From contig NZ_CP090003.1 in the NCBI RefSeq assembly GCF_021390195.1, forward strand, positions 2,811,501 to 2,875,500: DNA of 64,000 nucleotides, written 5' to 3'. The number at the start of each line of letters is the position of its first letter. Position 1 is the first letter of the stretch. Both the position numbers and the translations under genes were made by a program. This document shows, one piece after another, positions 46,316 through 55,525 of the stretch. Origin of the DNA: Flagellimonas sp. CMM7. Lineage in GTDB: Bacteria > Bacteroidota > Bacteroidia > Flavobacteriales > Flavobacteriaceae. The notes under the pieces were generated by a model. That model had not been told where the DNA came from. It worked only from the letters and a program-made list of their open reading frames with translations, and made no database searches.

Positions 46316-46504
46316 ATACTCAAATTGTAGAAAAACCCCAGTTTTTTTAAGGTTTTTGTGCAGTCTATTTTATTTGAATGTACGTATATTCAAATTCCTC
46401 AAATTATTAATACTCCTACACTTTCATCCCCCGGTTTAAAATACCTAATAATGGGTATTTACAGCTAATTTAATAAGCTGTTTTTTTGTTTAAATCAATC
46501 GAAT

Positions 46505-46906
46505 ATGATTCTAGTCACTTGTCAAAATCCGGATTGTTCTACACCTCATTTTTACGTAGATATCCGAAGTGGGAAGTTCCCTTTACTTCTTGCTCCTAAA
46601 ACTCCAGAGCTCGCTGTAGCGGAAAACGCAGCAACAATAAATTCAGATATAAATAGAATTTTAAAATCGAGCGATTTTGGAGAAGGAATGGAAAAGCTGG
46701 ATGAACCAGAAAGAGAGCGTATTAATCAAATCATTTCAAGGAGCAATATTTCAAGACTGTTCTCAAAGTTGTACAAAAAACAATTCGAAGAAAAGCTCGA
46801 GGTAAAAGATTATTTATTAGTGTTTTGTGAGTCTGGTCATAGAAACTACATTCCCTTAACTGAGGATAAGGAGATTTATCTTGAAAATATAAAGAAAAAT
46901 GAGTGA
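46505..46906 (+). CDS. Hypothetical cytoplasmic protein, first gene of island operon
   Basis: I do not recognise this 133-residue protein. An N-terminal C-Q-N-P-D-C segment (Cys7, Cys12) and a later C-E-S-G-H segment near 110-114 could form a small zinc site. The centre is helical and rich in charged residues. Its end overlaps the next gene by eight bases, so the two are translationally coupled. It opens a run of seven tight codirectional genes. Confidence 0.65.
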   Translation: MILVTCQNPDCSTPHFYVDIRSGKFPLLLAPKTPELAVAENAATINSDINRILKSSDFGEGMEKLDEPERERINQIISRSNISRLFSKLYKKQFEEKLEVKDYLLVFCESGHRNYIPLTEDKEIYLENIKKNE

Positions 46907-47654
46907 CAATTCTGAAGAAAAAGATATCGCAATGGACTTTGAGAGATATGATGATTATTGGCTTAAAAAAGCTAGAACCTTTATTGATGAGAGTTTAGAC
47001 AGCCTTTCTGCCAGAATTAAATCATTAAACAACTTTTTAAACTATTTGGCAGGAGGTACCTTTATAGGTGGAGCCAGTTATACTACGTTTTTACAATCAA
47101 AAGAGTTATCGGTTTTTGTTTCGTTTATCATACCTATATTTTTTATAGGGATGGCAAAGTTTGCTATTACCTATGGTGCTGGCAAAATTGAAATGAGAGA
47201 TACAGATATGAGGAGTCCAACCCAGATAAATGATAGTTATAATGCTATAATCTCAAGAATCGCCTTAAATATTAAGAGATCGTCGGGGTGGGTTGGGGTA
47301 GCAACATTTTTCTCTTTGATATGTTTTCCGATGGCTAACTATTTTCATAATCAAGAGCCAGAATTAGATATACCTAAGAACTTCATTAGTGTAACTGCAC
47401 ATACGAAAGAGAATGAATTGGTAATAAATGGAAATTTAGATAATGTAGAACAGATTCATGTCGAACTATTCGGGAAGGATACTAAAAAGAAGAAAAAAGA
47501 CCCGGTTTTGTTGAACATAATTCAAGAGGAGTCTGGTGAATTTAAAGGTTTAATTACCCTGAGTCGACATGAAATAAAATCTATTGATAGTCTTGATTTA
47601 TCCTATAAAGTCAACGACAAAAAAGTTCATAGCACATATAGGTTTAATAATTAA
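46899..47654 (+). CDS. Three-helix membrane protein with beta-rich C-terminal domain
   Basis: I do not recognise this 251-residue protein. A polar N-terminal helix (about 15-45) leads to three hydrophobic segments (about 47-64, 72-92 and 133-152). The last 80 residues are alternating strands with a Lys-rich stretch (K-K-K-K-K near 200-205). It could anchor operon partners at the membrane through the soluble end. Gene spacing makes it co-transcribed with its neighbours. Confidence 0.65.
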   Translation: MSDNSEEKDIAMDFERYDDYWLKKARTFIDESLDSLSARIKSLNNFLNYLAGGTFIGGASYTTFLQSKELSVFVSFIIPIFFIGMAKFAITYGAGKIEMRDTDMRSPTQINDSYNAIISRIALNIKRSSGWVGVATFFSLICFPMANYFHNQEPELDIPKNFISVTAHTKENELVINGNLDNVEQIHVELFGKDTKKKKKDPVLLNIIQEESGEFKGLITLSRHEIKSIDSLDLSYKVNDKKVHSTYRFNN

Positions 47655-47689
47655 GAGGAATATTTAAAAAAATAACCAAAACAAGAATT

Positions 47690-48211
47690 ATGGCAGATAA
47701 CATAACACAAAAAAAAATTATCACTTCATTGAGATTGAGTTCTTTGGAACGGCAAATTTTTAATTGCGTCAAACTAGGTCAGAAGTCGATAAGCGAGATA
47801 CATAAGGAGTTTAGAGGCCTTGCTAGTACTAAAACAATAGAGGGTATTGTAAGGGAATCGCCATTTTTTGTTTTTGCTGATGGATTGGCAGAAACCCTGG
47901 ATAGTTCTGGACATAAAGCAGAAGTGACTTATAGTTTTAACGCAGATAGCCCAAGTGCTGAATTGTTTTTGTCGGGGCAGTCATCGAATTCTGGAGATGA
48001 CCAAACTCAATCAGATGTTGACTTAACCTTGGGACTTTTTGAAATCGGAGTTAAAGTAGTAGGAGAAGGTGTGGGAAATTGGACCTTAGATATAAAAAAT
48101 ATAAAAGTTACTGGTCCTGGCGTACCACATGAACGGGAATTAATTGATAATCCTTTGAAAGAAGAGGGATCATACCCACAACAATTATTGGAAACCGAAC
48201 CGAAAAAATGA
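47690..48211 (+). CDS. Hypothetical protein with possible winged-helix N-terminus
   Basis: This 173-residue protein has a helical N-terminal third (about 15-60) whose spacing recalls a winged helix-turn-helix (S-I-S-E-I-H-K-E-F-R then a T-I-E-G-I-V helix). It is followed by a beta-rich segment (about 75-140). I recognise no family. If the N-terminus binds DNA it may regulate the operon. An adaptor role is equally possible. The next gene starts four bases after its stop. Confidence 0.6.
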   Translation: MADNITQKKIITSLRLSSLERQIFNCVKLGQKSISEIHKEFRGLASTKTIEGIVRESPFFVFADGLAETLDSSGHKAEVTYSFNADSPSAELFLSGQSSNSGDDQTQSDVDLTLGLFEIGVKVVGEGVGNWTLDIKNIKVTGPGVPHERELIDNPLKEEGSYPQQLLETEPKK

Positions 48212-48215
48212 GGAT

Positions 48216-49574
48216 ATGCGAAAATTACTTTTTTATACCGTAATGCTGTGTTCTAATCTTATGTTTGGTCAGTCTTTATCACAAGATGCGGATGGCTTTA
48301 GCACAATTATACTTCCTTCAACTAATTTTAACCTTGACATTGCTGATAATGAGGCCAATTTCAATTTTGCGACATATTTAAGAAAAAATAAAAAGCCACT
48401 TAAAGCTAGCGAATCTGGATGGTTAATTGGTGGAGATTTAAAAGGTAAAGTTGAGAATGAAATAGCCTCCATTTTCTCAGGGGGTAATGTAGCCACTAAC
48501 GCTGAAGCAAATTTTGTTTTTGGGAGAAAAGGATACAAAGAATGGTTGAATGATGATGACCAAATTCGTAAAACAAAGTTAGAGAAAGAAAAGAAAAAAA
48601 TTGATTTAGAAATTGATAATACAAGGCAGAAATATTATGAGTTTTTGGAATCTCTATTAAACAAAAAAGAAATTGATAGTGTAATATATAAAACTGCTTT
48701 CTATTATTTATTAGAAAATAATGAGGAAGTTGCAAAGGAGATAAAAGAATCCTTAGACCTTATAAAAGCTGAATTGAACGAAGTCCCTATCGAAGAGAGG
48801 AAATATGACCCTACGGTTTTGGATGTGATTGTTGGTAAACGGACCGATAAGTTTAAAAGGGATTTGGGTGATTCCCGATTGAAAAGTAAATCTATTAATG
48901 ATTTGGAAAGAGAAAAAACGAAATTCTTCTTTCATAAAATTTATTTTAGAGGAGGTTTAAATGGTTCAAATTTTAAGTTTGATTTAGGGCAAGATTCTAC
49001 AACAGTAGAATCCCGTTTTGAAGAAAGAGATTTTAATGGATGGAATGCGGAATTGGGTTATAACATTCAATATATGGACGACCATTTTTTTGGGTTCAGT
49101 TATCAGCTTAGACAAACTAATAATTTATCTGATTTAGAAGAACAGGAATTTACATTAGTTACTAAAGACACAACAATTACAGATGGGCAATTTACTAGTT
49201 CTACGTCTGTCAAGGCATTTAGTGGAGAATACGAAGAGTTCAAAAGCCATTCTCTAAACTTTGACTACGTTTGGGTTACACCTATCAAAGACAAGGATAA
49301 CAATACAAGTGATGTTTTTTTGGCGATTAATCCATATATCCGGCATAGAATTTATGATGGAAGTAAAAAGTTGAAAAATAACACAGTCTTGGGTGTTGCC
49401 TTGAATGCTTTCAGTAGCAAAAAGCAGAAGATAATGGCTGGTTTGTCAATCCAGACCAATGATTTATTCAGAGTTCATGATGATGAAGAACCTGTACTTA
49501 GAGATAGAATTGGTATAGGGCTTATTGCAAGATTCAGTTTTTCAGGAATAAGTGCAGAAAAGAAGGAAGATTAA
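48216..49574 (+). CDS. Secreted protein with coiled coil and beta-barrel-like C-terminus
   Basis: The 452-residue product has a signal peptide (M-R-K-L-L-F-Y-T-V-M then hydrophobic, ending M-F-G-Q near 19). A long charged helical region follows (about 118-250, rich in Glu/Lys/Leu). The C-terminal 200 residues show the alternating aromatic pattern of an outer-membrane beta-barrel (for example W-N-A-E-L-G-Y-N-I-Q-Y). I recognise no family. It may form a channel or surface scaffold for the lipoprotein protease encoded next but one. This is inference from signal and position. Confidence 0.65.
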   Translation: MRKLLFYTVMLCSNLMFGQSLSQDADGFSTIILPSTNFNLDIADNEANFNFATYLRKNKKPLKASESGWLIGGDLKGKVENEIASIFSGGNVATNAEANFVFGRKGYKEWLNDDDQIRKTKLEKEKKKIDLEIDNTRQKYYEFLESLLNKKEIDSVIYKTAFYYLLENNEEVAKEIKESLDLIKAELNEVPIEERKYDPTVLDVIVGKRTDKFKRDLGDSRLKSKSINDLEREKTKFFFHKIYFRGGLNGSNFKFDLGQDSTTVESRFEERDFNGWNAELGYNIQYMDDHFFGFSYQLRQTNNLSDLEEQEFTLVTKDTTITDGQFTSSTSVKAFSGEYEEFKSHSLNFDYVWVTPIKDKDNNTSDVFLAINPYIRHRIYDGSKKLKNNTVLGVALNAFSSKKQKIMAGLSIQTNDLFRVHDDEEPVLRDRIGIGLIARFSFSGISAEKKED

Positions 49575-49576
49575 CT

Positions 49577-50026
49577 ATGCCAGCAAGAGAAAATAACCTT
49601 AGTGAATACAAACATGATGTAAGTTTTATGCTCAGAGATACTTTGGAATCGTTTCAATTAATTTCAGATAATCTCTCAACCATTTTTGGTTCTAATATCA
49701 TTAGTATTAAACGCGCTGTTGATGAAACACTAAAAGATTTTGATGAAGTTGAACGCCCTTTTGAAGTAATACAAAATTCCTCATTATCCGAGTTTCAGAG
49801 AGCAGGCTTCTATGGTGCTCAATTAAGACTTAAAAGAGATTTAGTTTCCAATGCAAATGAAAGATTACGTGCTACATTAAGTTCGATCGATATAAGCATT
49901 TTTAGACCTGTTTTTATTAAATGGGTTGATATAATTAATAATTTTTTAGGTAGCCTTTCATCAGCATTTGGAATTGCTGAGGCATTAAAAGAGCTCAAAG
50001 ACTGTCTAAGAGATTCTTTACCATAG
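49577..50026 (+). CDS. All-helical hypothetical protein of island operon
   Basis: This 149-residue protein is predicted to be almost entirely helical and has no signal peptide. A moderately hydrophobic segment lies near the C-terminus (about 115-132, N-F-L-G-S-L-S-S-A-F-G). I recognise no family. It starts two bases after the secreted protein and 94 bases before the metalloprotease. A chaperone, immunity or membrane-active role cannot be distinguished. Confidence 0.6.
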   Translation: MPARENNLSEYKHDVSFMLRDTLESFQLISDNLSTIFGSNIISIKRAVDETLKDFDEVERPFEVIQNSSLSEFQRAGFYGAQLRLKRDLVSNANERLRATLSSIDISIFRPVFIKWVDIINNFLGSLSSAFGIAEALKELKDCLRDSLP

Positions 50027-50120
50027 TTTTTGCAAAAAATGAATAGGGGATAAAAAAGAAAATAGTATGCTTTCGCTAGGATTTTTATCAATCAAAGAAT
50101 ACGAGTTACCTAAGTTTTTA

Positions 50121-51377
50121 ATGAAAAAAGTCAAAACACTTATCATTATTTCGTTTGCCCTTGTTTCTTGCAAAAACGAAAAAGATGAAATTCTAACCTG
50201 TTACAGGAAAGAAAGAACTTCTTTTTCTGAAATATCAATGAATAAAGCGTCGATTGATTCTTTTAAAATTTCGGATGACCTTTTACAGAGCTTTGACAAA
50301 CTAACAATAAACGAAAAACGGAGCCTTTTGAACGAAGAGGTATTGCTGTTTGACGAGTTTGCACTTTATGGCTTAGGACCCTCTGGCATGGCAGTAATCA
50401 GAGATTCTCTAAATGGTGTAAGATATAAATGTGGTTCGATTGATTATTCAGAGGACACCATTCCTAAGATGTTTTCAAGAAATGAATTTTTCTACGATTA
50501 TGTCTTTCCCCAAACCTACTACATACCAATACGATGGTATGTAATCAATAAGCATAAAGATTCTACACGTATTTTTCAAGAGGACTTGAATAGGCAAATT
50601 GATATTCTAAATAATGCATTTAAGACCACTAAGATTCAGTTTTTCACATATAGTTCTACTTGGGAAACTAATTCTACATGGTATAGAGCATACCGTGATT
50701 CTGATGAATATTTTGAAATGATTGAAGCACTTGCAGAAGATCCTAAAACAGCCATTAATATTTTTGTGACCAAACAGGATAGTTTACTAGGTGCGGCTTC
50801 TTTTCCCTGGGATAAAAAGACTTATCAAACCATATACGATGAAATTCTCTTAAAAGAGACCACTTTTGAAGGGCACGTTGACAAAAAAAATGGTGTGATG
50901 TTAGGGAAAACCTTGATTCATGAAATGGGTCATTTTTTTGGGCTCTTCCATACTTTTCACATGGAAAAACACGACGCAAATAATAAACCACTTGATATTG
51001 CTTGTGATAACGATAGTATTCATAATGGTTGCGGTGAATTAACTACAGTTCCGCGAATTGGTGATGGAATAGAAGATACTCCACCACAGAAAATTTGTCA
51101 TTATTACGGATGTGGAAAATGTGAGTTTGGAAAATCCATAAAGGACTGTGATACCTGTGGAGATGAAAATAGCCCTGATATAAAGTGGTGTGATACTTGT
51201 CCAAATTTGGCAGGTCTAGATCCGATTAAAAATTATATGGGTTATAATCCGGATTATTGCATGGATCAATTCACACTTGGCCAATATAAGGTGATAAAAA
51301 GGAACTTTATGATTTATCGGAGATATTTGAATTCTGTACCGATTAATAATACTCCGGTGGCAGCACTGAAGTTTTGA
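50121..51377 (+). CDS. Lipoprotein metalloprotease, pappalysin (M43)-like
   Basis: This exported zinc protease has about 418 residues. I start at 50121, which gives a clean lipoprotein signal ending L-V-S-C (Cys17). The catalytic motif H-E-M-G-H-F-F-G-L-F-H supplies His267, Glu268, His271 and His277, all three metzincin ligands. A Met-turn follows as N-Y-M-G-Y near 395. Between them is a Cys-rich insert (about 295-365). M43 enzymes cleave extracellular proteins. Its partner in the operon is a patatin-like lipase, a combination I do not know as a described system. Confidence 0.82.
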   Translation: MKKVKTLIIISFALVSCKNEKDEILTCYRKERTSFSEISMNKASIDSFKISDDLLQSFDKLTINEKRSLLNEEVLLFDEFALYGLGPSGMAVIRDSLNGVRYKCGSIDYSEDTIPKMFSRNEFFYDYVFPQTYYIPIRWYVINKHKDSTRIFQEDLNRQIDILNNAFKTTKIQFFTYSSTWETNSTWYRAYRDSDEYFEMIEALAEDPKTAINIFVTKQDSLLGAASFPWDKKTYQTIYDEILLKETTFEGHVDKKNGVMLGKTLIHEMGHFFGLFHTFHMEKHDANNKPLDIACDNDSIHNGCGELTTVPRIGDGIEDTPPQKICHYYGCGKCEFGKSIKDCDTCGDENSPDIKWCDTCPNLAGLDPIKNYMGYNPDYCMDQFTLGQYKVIKRNFMIYRRYLNSVPINNTPVAALKF

Positions 51378-51382
51378 ACTAG

Positions 51383-53134
51383 ATGAAAAAATCGAACGTA
51401 AAAGAGCACCAGATTCCAAATAACCCTTTAGACAGAATAGCAATATGTATGTCCGGAGGAGGATATCGGTCTGCTATCTTTCAGCTGGGGATTCTTTCGT
51501 ACTTAAATTCCGTTGAGTATGGAGAGAACCCTTTGTTGAAACATGTAAAGGCTATATCTACAGTTTCAGGTGGAACTATTACCGGTGTCGTGTATTCTGC
51601 TATGTTGGCAAAGGGATTAAATTTTGAAAAAGTTTACAACACATTGCTCACGTGGTTGTCAAAGAAAGATCTTGTTCATGAGGGGCTGGAAAAAGTGAGT
51701 AAGGACGGCATATGGAATCACACTTACAAGAGAAAAAATTTGATTAACGCCTTTGCTGAGATATATGATGAATCTCTTACAAATGGAATGTGCTTAGGAG
51801 ACTTGGATGGCATTTGGAAAAAATCTCATCTGGAATATGTATGCTTTAATGCCACTGAATTTAAAAAAGGGTTACGATTCCGTTTTCAAATTGCTAAAGG
51901 AGCTAGGCAGAACTATGTTGGGGCTTATGAATTAAACCTTAGAAAAGAGGTTTATCACGAAATAAGACTTAGTGATATTATAGCCTCATCTTCTGCATTT
52001 TCTGGTGGGTTTGAGCCTATAGCAATGCCAAGTGATTTTTTTGGCCCTGATTCTGAGCATAAAAGCTATTTTGAATCTCATAGCGGTTACCAAGGAACCT
52101 CCATAGGATTAATGGATGGTGGGATATATGATAACCAGGGAATCAGTAGCATAGAGGATTTTCAGGATAATACAGAGGAAAACCAATTCGACCTTATTAT
52201 GATTTGCGATGTGTCCTCGCCTTACATAGATGCCTTTTCCTTTGTTTCTGAAAAAACTGGTGGCGTTCGCGAAATGACCTTGAATCAATTTTTCAAGTTT
52301 TATAGAAAAAAAGCAAGAGTTCTATATTTTTCATTATGGGCTGCTACTCTTGTAGGACTGATTCTTACATTATTAAACCTAAAGCTTTTTACATGGCGTT
52401 TTGGAGTTGGGATTTCAATTACGGCAATTGGAATAATCGCTATAATACTCTACCACGTTTTAAGGTCTTGGGTTAAGGTGAAATTTAACAATACATGGAA
52501 TTACCTAAAACAATTGATTCCTGATTTTTTTGAGAAACGTTTACCGTCTTTTAAGCTTGAACACTTTAAGTTGAAACACTTAGAGATTTTAGCCCTAGAT
52601 CGATTCAATTCCCTTAAATTACTGCTACCTACAATTTTTCTGAAACAAATCCGTCGATTACACTATAATCGAATTTATGAAGATGATGCTCATTACTATA
52701 GAAGGATGACCTGTCTAGTCAAAGAACTCACAAAAATAGATTTCAAAAAGAAAATCGAAGAAGATTACAGCAGGGTATCAAAAAACCTCTCTATGCTCAA
52801 TGGAAATGACTACGATAAGATTATGGGAGAAAAACTTGTTGACCATATTGATGAGGCTGCAACTTTTGGGACAACTTTGTGGTTTACAGATAGTGATAAA
52901 TTAAATGAAATTTTAGTGTCTTTACTAATAAGTGGCCAAGCTACTTGCTGTCAAAACTTAATGATTTATTTGGATAAGCTTATGTATAATCAAGGCAACG
53001 GATTCGAAAAATTAGATAAAAAAACAAAGATTAGGTTAGAAGCGATATATAAAAAGACAAAACTTGATTGGGAGAAATTCAAGAATGACCCAGGGTTTCT
53101 GCACAATACGTTATACAATCCAAAAGGGATTTAA
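51383..53134 (+). CDS. Patatin-like phospholipase with two internal transmembrane helices
   Basis: The 583-residue protein has the patatin fold in its first half. The oxyanion loop S-G-G-G-Y-R-S-A lies at 24-31. The nucleophile Ser62 is in T-V-S-G-G-T, where the first glycine of G-x-S-x-G is replaced by Thr. The dyad aspartate is Asp245 in D-G-G. Two membrane helices follow (about 313-333 and 340-361), then a basic helical C-terminal half (about 365-583). There is no signal peptide, so the enzyme should face the cytoplasm and attack the inner membrane. It starts five bases after the metalloprotease gene and ends the operon. Confidence 0.85.
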   Translation: MKKSNVKEHQIPNNPLDRIAICMSGGGYRSAIFQLGILSYLNSVEYGENPLLKHVKAISTVSGGTITGVVYSAMLAKGLNFEKVYNTLLTWLSKKDLVHEGLEKVSKDGIWNHTYKRKNLINAFAEIYDESLTNGMCLGDLDGIWKKSHLEYVCFNATEFKKGLRFRFQIAKGARQNYVGAYELNLRKEVYHEIRLSDIIASSSAFSGGFEPIAMPSDFFGPDSEHKSYFESHSGYQGTSIGLMDGGIYDNQGISSIEDFQDNTEENQFDLIMICDVSSPYIDAFSFVSEKTGGVREMTLNQFFKFYRKKARVLYFSLWAATLVGLILTLLNLKLFTWRFGVGISITAIGIIAIILYHVLRSWVKVKFNNTWNYLKQLIPDFFEKRLPSFKLEHFKLKHLEILALDRFNSLKLLLPTIFLKQIRRLHYNRIYEDDAHYYRRMTCLVKELTKIDFKKKIEEDYSRVSKNLSMLNGNDYDKIMGEKLVDHIDEAATFGTTLWFTDSDKLNEILVSLLISGQATCCQNLMIYLDKLMYNQGNGFEKLDKKTKIRLEAIYKKTKLDWEKFKNDPGFLHNTLYNPKGI

Positions 53135-53602
53135 ACTTCTGAACTTAATTTTTTTAACAACGGATAACTAATTATTATGGTTGAATAATGTTTTTATCAA
53201 TAGAAGAAAAGGAATATTTTGTATTCTTAATGAATAAACCAAATCAAATGTTTTAAAGAATGGAATGCTTACAAAAATCCTTAATTCACCGAAAAATATT
53301 GTCATCGATATGGTTTAGAATCCAAAACGAATATGAATAGTCCACTGTGTGATTCCTGTGAGCATATTTTCTTGTTTGAGATTGAAAGGGAATGGAAAAA
53401 ACATAATATTTGAATTATGTTTACAATAACTTAAATTTCAAATGAGTATAAACAGAAACAGAAGCTGACCAAGCAAGGAGATTCATTATTGTCCATGCTT
53501 TGAAAGGGTAAGTTACTATTGGTTAAGCCGAATGAAAATAAGTATGGTTACTGAGGAGAAAACCTAATACGTAAAAAACAAAGTAGTTTAATAAAATAGT
53601 AA
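53135..53602. other. Gap between patatin operon and Septu-like pair
   Basis: These 468 AT-rich bases hold no convincing gene. A 26-codon frame at 53333-53413 (with a C-D-S-C pair) may be a gene relic. Being long for this operon-dense island, the gap probably holds the promoter of the ATPase/HNH pair, but I see no clear TAnnTTTG box near 53603. No inverted repeat typical of a retron RNA was found. Confidence 0.4.
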
Positions 53603-55525
53603 ATGCAACTCGCAGCAATACATATTGACGACCATTTTCTTTTTGGTCAATCCCAAACAATAAATTTCGGCGCAAATTATATTTATCAAGTATTAACTGG
53701 AGGTGATATTGTTGATATTATTAGGTTTGAGAATAAGGAATACATCAAGGGGTTTTTTGATTCAACCGGCATTTTACAAAATATCTCTGCAATTGTTGGG
53801 GCTAATGGATCGGGTAAAACTTCACTTTTAATTGAAATAGTTGAGTTACTTAATAGCCGATACAGATCTGGAGTAATAATTTTCGAAAAAGGGCACAAAA
53901 CAATTTTACACCGAATTGGAACAGATTTAGAAATTAATCCGATTGATTTTCACATTGATTTGGAGCAAGTTGACATCAATACCATTTACTACTCCCCTTT
54001 TTTAGACTTTAAGAATCAAATAGATGGTATTGATTTGAGCTATGATTCTACTATAAAAAGAGATCTAAGTTATATCGATAGAAAATATGAAGCTAATGAA
54101 GCTATTGTTCCTTATTACAGATTAAAAAGAGCAAATGACAGTAGGCTACTCTCGTTTATTAGATCGGAATTTTCTAATGGTGTACAAAAATTATTCGACT
54201 TACCCCAAGATAATCGCTATAGAATAGCCATAACACGGTATAGAATAAATGCAGATGAGGAAGGAGTAAATTTTCATAATACACCTAGAGATTTTCAGCA
54301 CTATTTGAATTTATTGTATTTAAAAATCAGAAAAGAATACGACAAAACAGAAAGAAATCTTAGCTCAGAAAAAAGCTCTCATGAAACTCATAAAGCACTG
54401 ATGAAGAATCATGTTTTGATGGATTTCTTTTGTCTTTTAGTCCGATTGATGGAGCAAAGTAATACTTTTTTAGGAGAGGGGCACTTTGAAGGCTTGAAAA
54501 GTGAGCTCGAGGAAGAAATCATAAAAGATTATTCGGCACTCAAAATGTTCAAATATTGGCTTAATAATAACTATTACTCCAGATACGGGCCTAAATATAA
54601 ATTACCTTCAAAAGAGGTAAACGAGCTATTGGATTTTTTATATGAACATATTGATTCCTCCAAGTACAACCCTGAAAAAACCAATCTGGATTGGTCTCAA
54701 AAAAGTTTGATCTTTCCTAGTAAAAAATTGGACCAATTAATTATTCTAAATGAAAAATTGTTGGGCGCACTTCCAAGGTATTATTTAAAGGTTGGTGAAG
54801 ACGAAGGGTATGAATATAGACCTTTAGATGATATGAGAGAATTTATCAATGTAGAATATTCAAATAGGAAGCTTAGCTCAGGCGAGACAGCTATGCTAAA
54901 TGTTTTCAGTAGGATTTTCGACTATTTCAACAGAAATCTAATTGCTGCAAGCCTTGAAAAAAAATATGAATCCTATCTTTTATTGCTAGATGAAGCTGAT
55001 ATGGGTTTTCATCCAAGATGGAAGCGATTGTTTGTAAAGGCCTTAAGTAGTTTTTCTATTGATTTTTTTAAAAAGTTGGCAGTAAAAGTACAAATAGTCT
55101 TTACCTCGCATGATGCATTATCTTTAAGTGATATACCCAATAATAATATAACCTATTTAAAACCAAAAGATAAACTTGAGATAATCAATTCTTTTGATCT
55201 TGATAGACCAACTACAAGCTTCGCAGGTAATATTATAGAGTTATTATCTGATTCTTTCTATTTAGATGATTACTTAATTGGTGATTTTGCAAAGCAAAAA
55301 ATCGATGGAATTATTGAATGGATAAATAATAATAAAGAAAATAAAGAATATAACCGGGAGCGTTTTATGGAAGTAAAAAAAATGATTTCAATAATTGAAG
55401 AGCCGGTGTTAAGAAATAAGTTGGTTGAAATGCTGAGTGATATTAAATCCGAACCAGACTTTATTCAAGAAATGATCGATAAAGAAACCAAAAATTTGAG
55501 AAGAATTCTCAGAAGAAATCAATGA
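53603..55525 (+). CDS. AAA-type ATPase, Septu PtuA-like
   Basis: This 640-residue SMC/ABC-like ATPase has Walker A as G-A-N-G-S-G-K-T (66-73), an ABC signature L-S-S-G-E near 425-429 and Walker B as L-L-L-L-D-E-A-D near 457-465, followed by G-F-H-P. Between them lies a long helical insert. Size, motif spacing and the overlapping HNH gene match PtuA of the Septu anti-phage system. Related ATPases also occur with retrons, but no reverse transcriptase is present. The C-terminal region is helical. Substrate or trigger is unknown. Confidence 0.8.
   Translation: MQLAAIHIDDHFLFGQSQTINFGANYIYQVLTGGDIVDIIRFENKEYIKGFFDSTGILQNISAIVGANGSGKTSLLIEIVELLNSRYRSGVIIFEKGHKTILHRIGTDLEINPIDFHIDLEQVDINTIYYSPFLDFKNQIDGIDLSYDSTIKRDLSYIDRKYEANEAIVPYYRLKRANDSRLLSFIRSEFSNGVQKLFDLPQDNRYRIAITRYRINADEEGVNFHNTPRDFQHYLNLLYLKIRKEYDKTERNLSSEKSSHETHKALMKNHVLMDFFCLLVRLMEQSNTFLGEGHFEGLKSELEEEIIKDYSALKMFKYWLNNNYYSRYGPKYKLPSKEVNELLDFLYEHIDSSKYNPEKTNLDWSQKSLIFPSKKLDQLIILNEKLLGALPRYYLKVGEDEGYEYRPLDDMREFINVEYSNRKLSSGETAMLNVFSRIFDYFNRNLIAASLEKKYESYLLLLDEADMGFHPRWKRLFVKALSSFSIDFFKKLAVKVQIVFTSHDALSLSDIPNNNITYLKPKDKLEIINSFDLDRPTTSFAGNIIELLSDSFYLDDYLIGDFAKQKIDGIIEWINNNKENKEYNRERFMEVKKMISIIEEPVLRNKLVEMLSDIKSEPDFIQEMIDKETKNLRRILRRNQ

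Larger units (their letters stand above)
45991..46504. other. Backbone-to-island boundary region
   Basis: This 514-base gap carries no gene. It contains a strong terminator (46154-46191), a fragment like the 3' end of a tRNA (46210-46231), a short hairpin (46240-46263) and one copy of a 31-base direct repeat (46285-46315). Codirectional genes of a different character begin at 46505. Confidence 0.6.

Noticed and set aside
53135..53602. Possible retron non-coding RNA before the ATPase gene
   Set aside because: No reverse transcriptase gene and no long inverted repeat of the kind retrons need were seen.
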